Below, in pieces: positions 63,813-64,000 of a DNA stretch of 64,000 bases. Below the pieces are notes generated by a model. It searched no databases. It saw only the letters and a program-made list of their open reading frames with translations, and was not told where the DNA came from. How positions within the stretch are numbered: position 1 is the stretch's first letter; every line of letters begins with the position of its first letter. Position numbers and translations under genes: made by a program. Source of the stretch: Hwangdonia lutea (GTDB lineage Bacteria > Bacteroidota > Bacteroidia > Flavobacteriales > Flavobacteriaceae); assembly GCF_032814565.1 (NCBI RefSeq), contig NZ_CP136521.1, positions 310,001 to 374,000 on the forward strand, read 5' to 3'.

Positions 63813-64000
63813 TTAATTTATTTACTATTCTTGTATAATACTTTTTTATTTTAATTTTTACATGAAAAAATGCATCTCTATAAATTTTATAATGTAAATT
63901 ATTAGAATTATTATTATCGTTATTTATATCAATATCTAAACTTAATAGAATATTATTTATTCTCTTCGTATGTTTTTTATTCACATTATAACTTCTTGCG
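63787..64000 (-). CDS. C-terminal end of an unidentified gene cut by window edge
   Basis: A minus-strand frame is open from the right window edge to the stop at 63787, encoding about 71 residues. The tail is rich in Lys, Asn and Ile (YKIYRDAFFHVKIKIKKYY, NKLSGKSYNIQ). A GTG at 63984 could be a start, but the frame stays open past it to the edge, so this is most likely the 3' end of a longer gene of the polysaccharide operon. It overlaps the methyltransferase by 26 bp. Confidence 0.55.
   Translation of the reverse strand, partial: ARSYNVNKKHTKRINNILLSLDIDINNDNNNSNNLHYKIYRDAFFHVKIKIKKYYTRIVNKLSGKSYNIQ

Noticed and set aside
1-64000. tRNA or rRNA genes and prophage
   Set aside because: No intergenic segment shows a T-loop or cloverleaf pattern that I could support, and no phage structural, integrase or lysis genes are seen.

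Overview
The window looks like a chromosomal segment of a marine-type member of the Flavobacteriaceae (Bacteroidota). By eye the DNA is AT-rich. It carries four large proteins with the type B C-terminal sorting domain of the type IX secretion system (T9SS), a PorV-like T9SS protein, a PUR-alpha-like DUF3276 protein, DUF1573 and DUF4105 proteins, and several matches to the Bacteroidota -7 promoter element TAnnTTTG. I cannot name genus or species. There are no rRNA or tRNA genes, CRISPR arrays, complete insertion sequences or prophage genes.

Region 1 (1-17343) has a partial unknown gene, a two-gene ABC-2 transporter, and then four large secreted T9SS cargo proteins (902, 815, 1628 and about 1189 aa). 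They share a modular plan: signal peptide, a different N-terminal module in each, 2, 4, 11 and 6 copies of a roughly 90-residue repeat that starts with a Cys-Asp acidic motif, one Ig-like block, and the sorting domain. The first two share a nearly identical 1285 bp 3' cassette that is clearly richer in G+C than its surroundings. A DUF1801/YdeI protein ending in a complete CDGSH iron-sulfur motif is inserted between cargo genes 3 and 4.

Region 2 (17371-48665) is mostly housekeeping: uvrB, a TerB-like protein, DUF1456, sucC, lysA, a lipoprotein, DUF3276, an ABC exporter, nusB-DUF1573-yajC, a second YdeI protein, a translationally coupled run of sodium symporters (AgcS, DUF4212, SSS), a convergent pair (DEDDh exonuclease and cNMP/CBS/DUF294 signalling protein), a Bcr/CflA exporter, a single-RecA-domain half helicase with an unknown partner, recQ, the overlapping run kdsD-tatC-ahpD-like-lptB, DUF808 with pssA, porV2 and a DUF4105 protein. 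Two short palindromic REP-like elements with the same outer ends lie at 29701-29783 and 44424-44604.

Region 3 (48828-64000) is one long minus-strand surface polysaccharide operon with overlapping or closely spaced genes. In transcription order it has the end of an unknown gene, a methyltransferase, a CMP-nonulosonate synthetase fused to a KdsC-type HAD phosphatase, a NeuB-type synthase that lacks the usual C-terminal SAF domain, an unusual GT-B-like protein, four GT4 and two GT2 glycosyltransferases, an O-antigen ligase/polymerase family membrane protein, a fifth GT4 enzyme and a terminal polyprenyl-phosphate sugar transferase. Together these suggest synthesis of a glycan containing a sialic-acid-like (perhaps KDN-like) sugar; flippase and export genes would have to lie outside the window.

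The items I consider most worth a second look are the recombining T9SS 3' cassette with its Cys-Asp repeat family, the CMP-synthetase/HAD fusion beside a SAF-less NeuB, the half helicase pair beside recQ, and two genes (uvrB and the MFS exporter) whose -7 element lies exactly 4 nt before the start codon, which predicts leaderless mRNAs.
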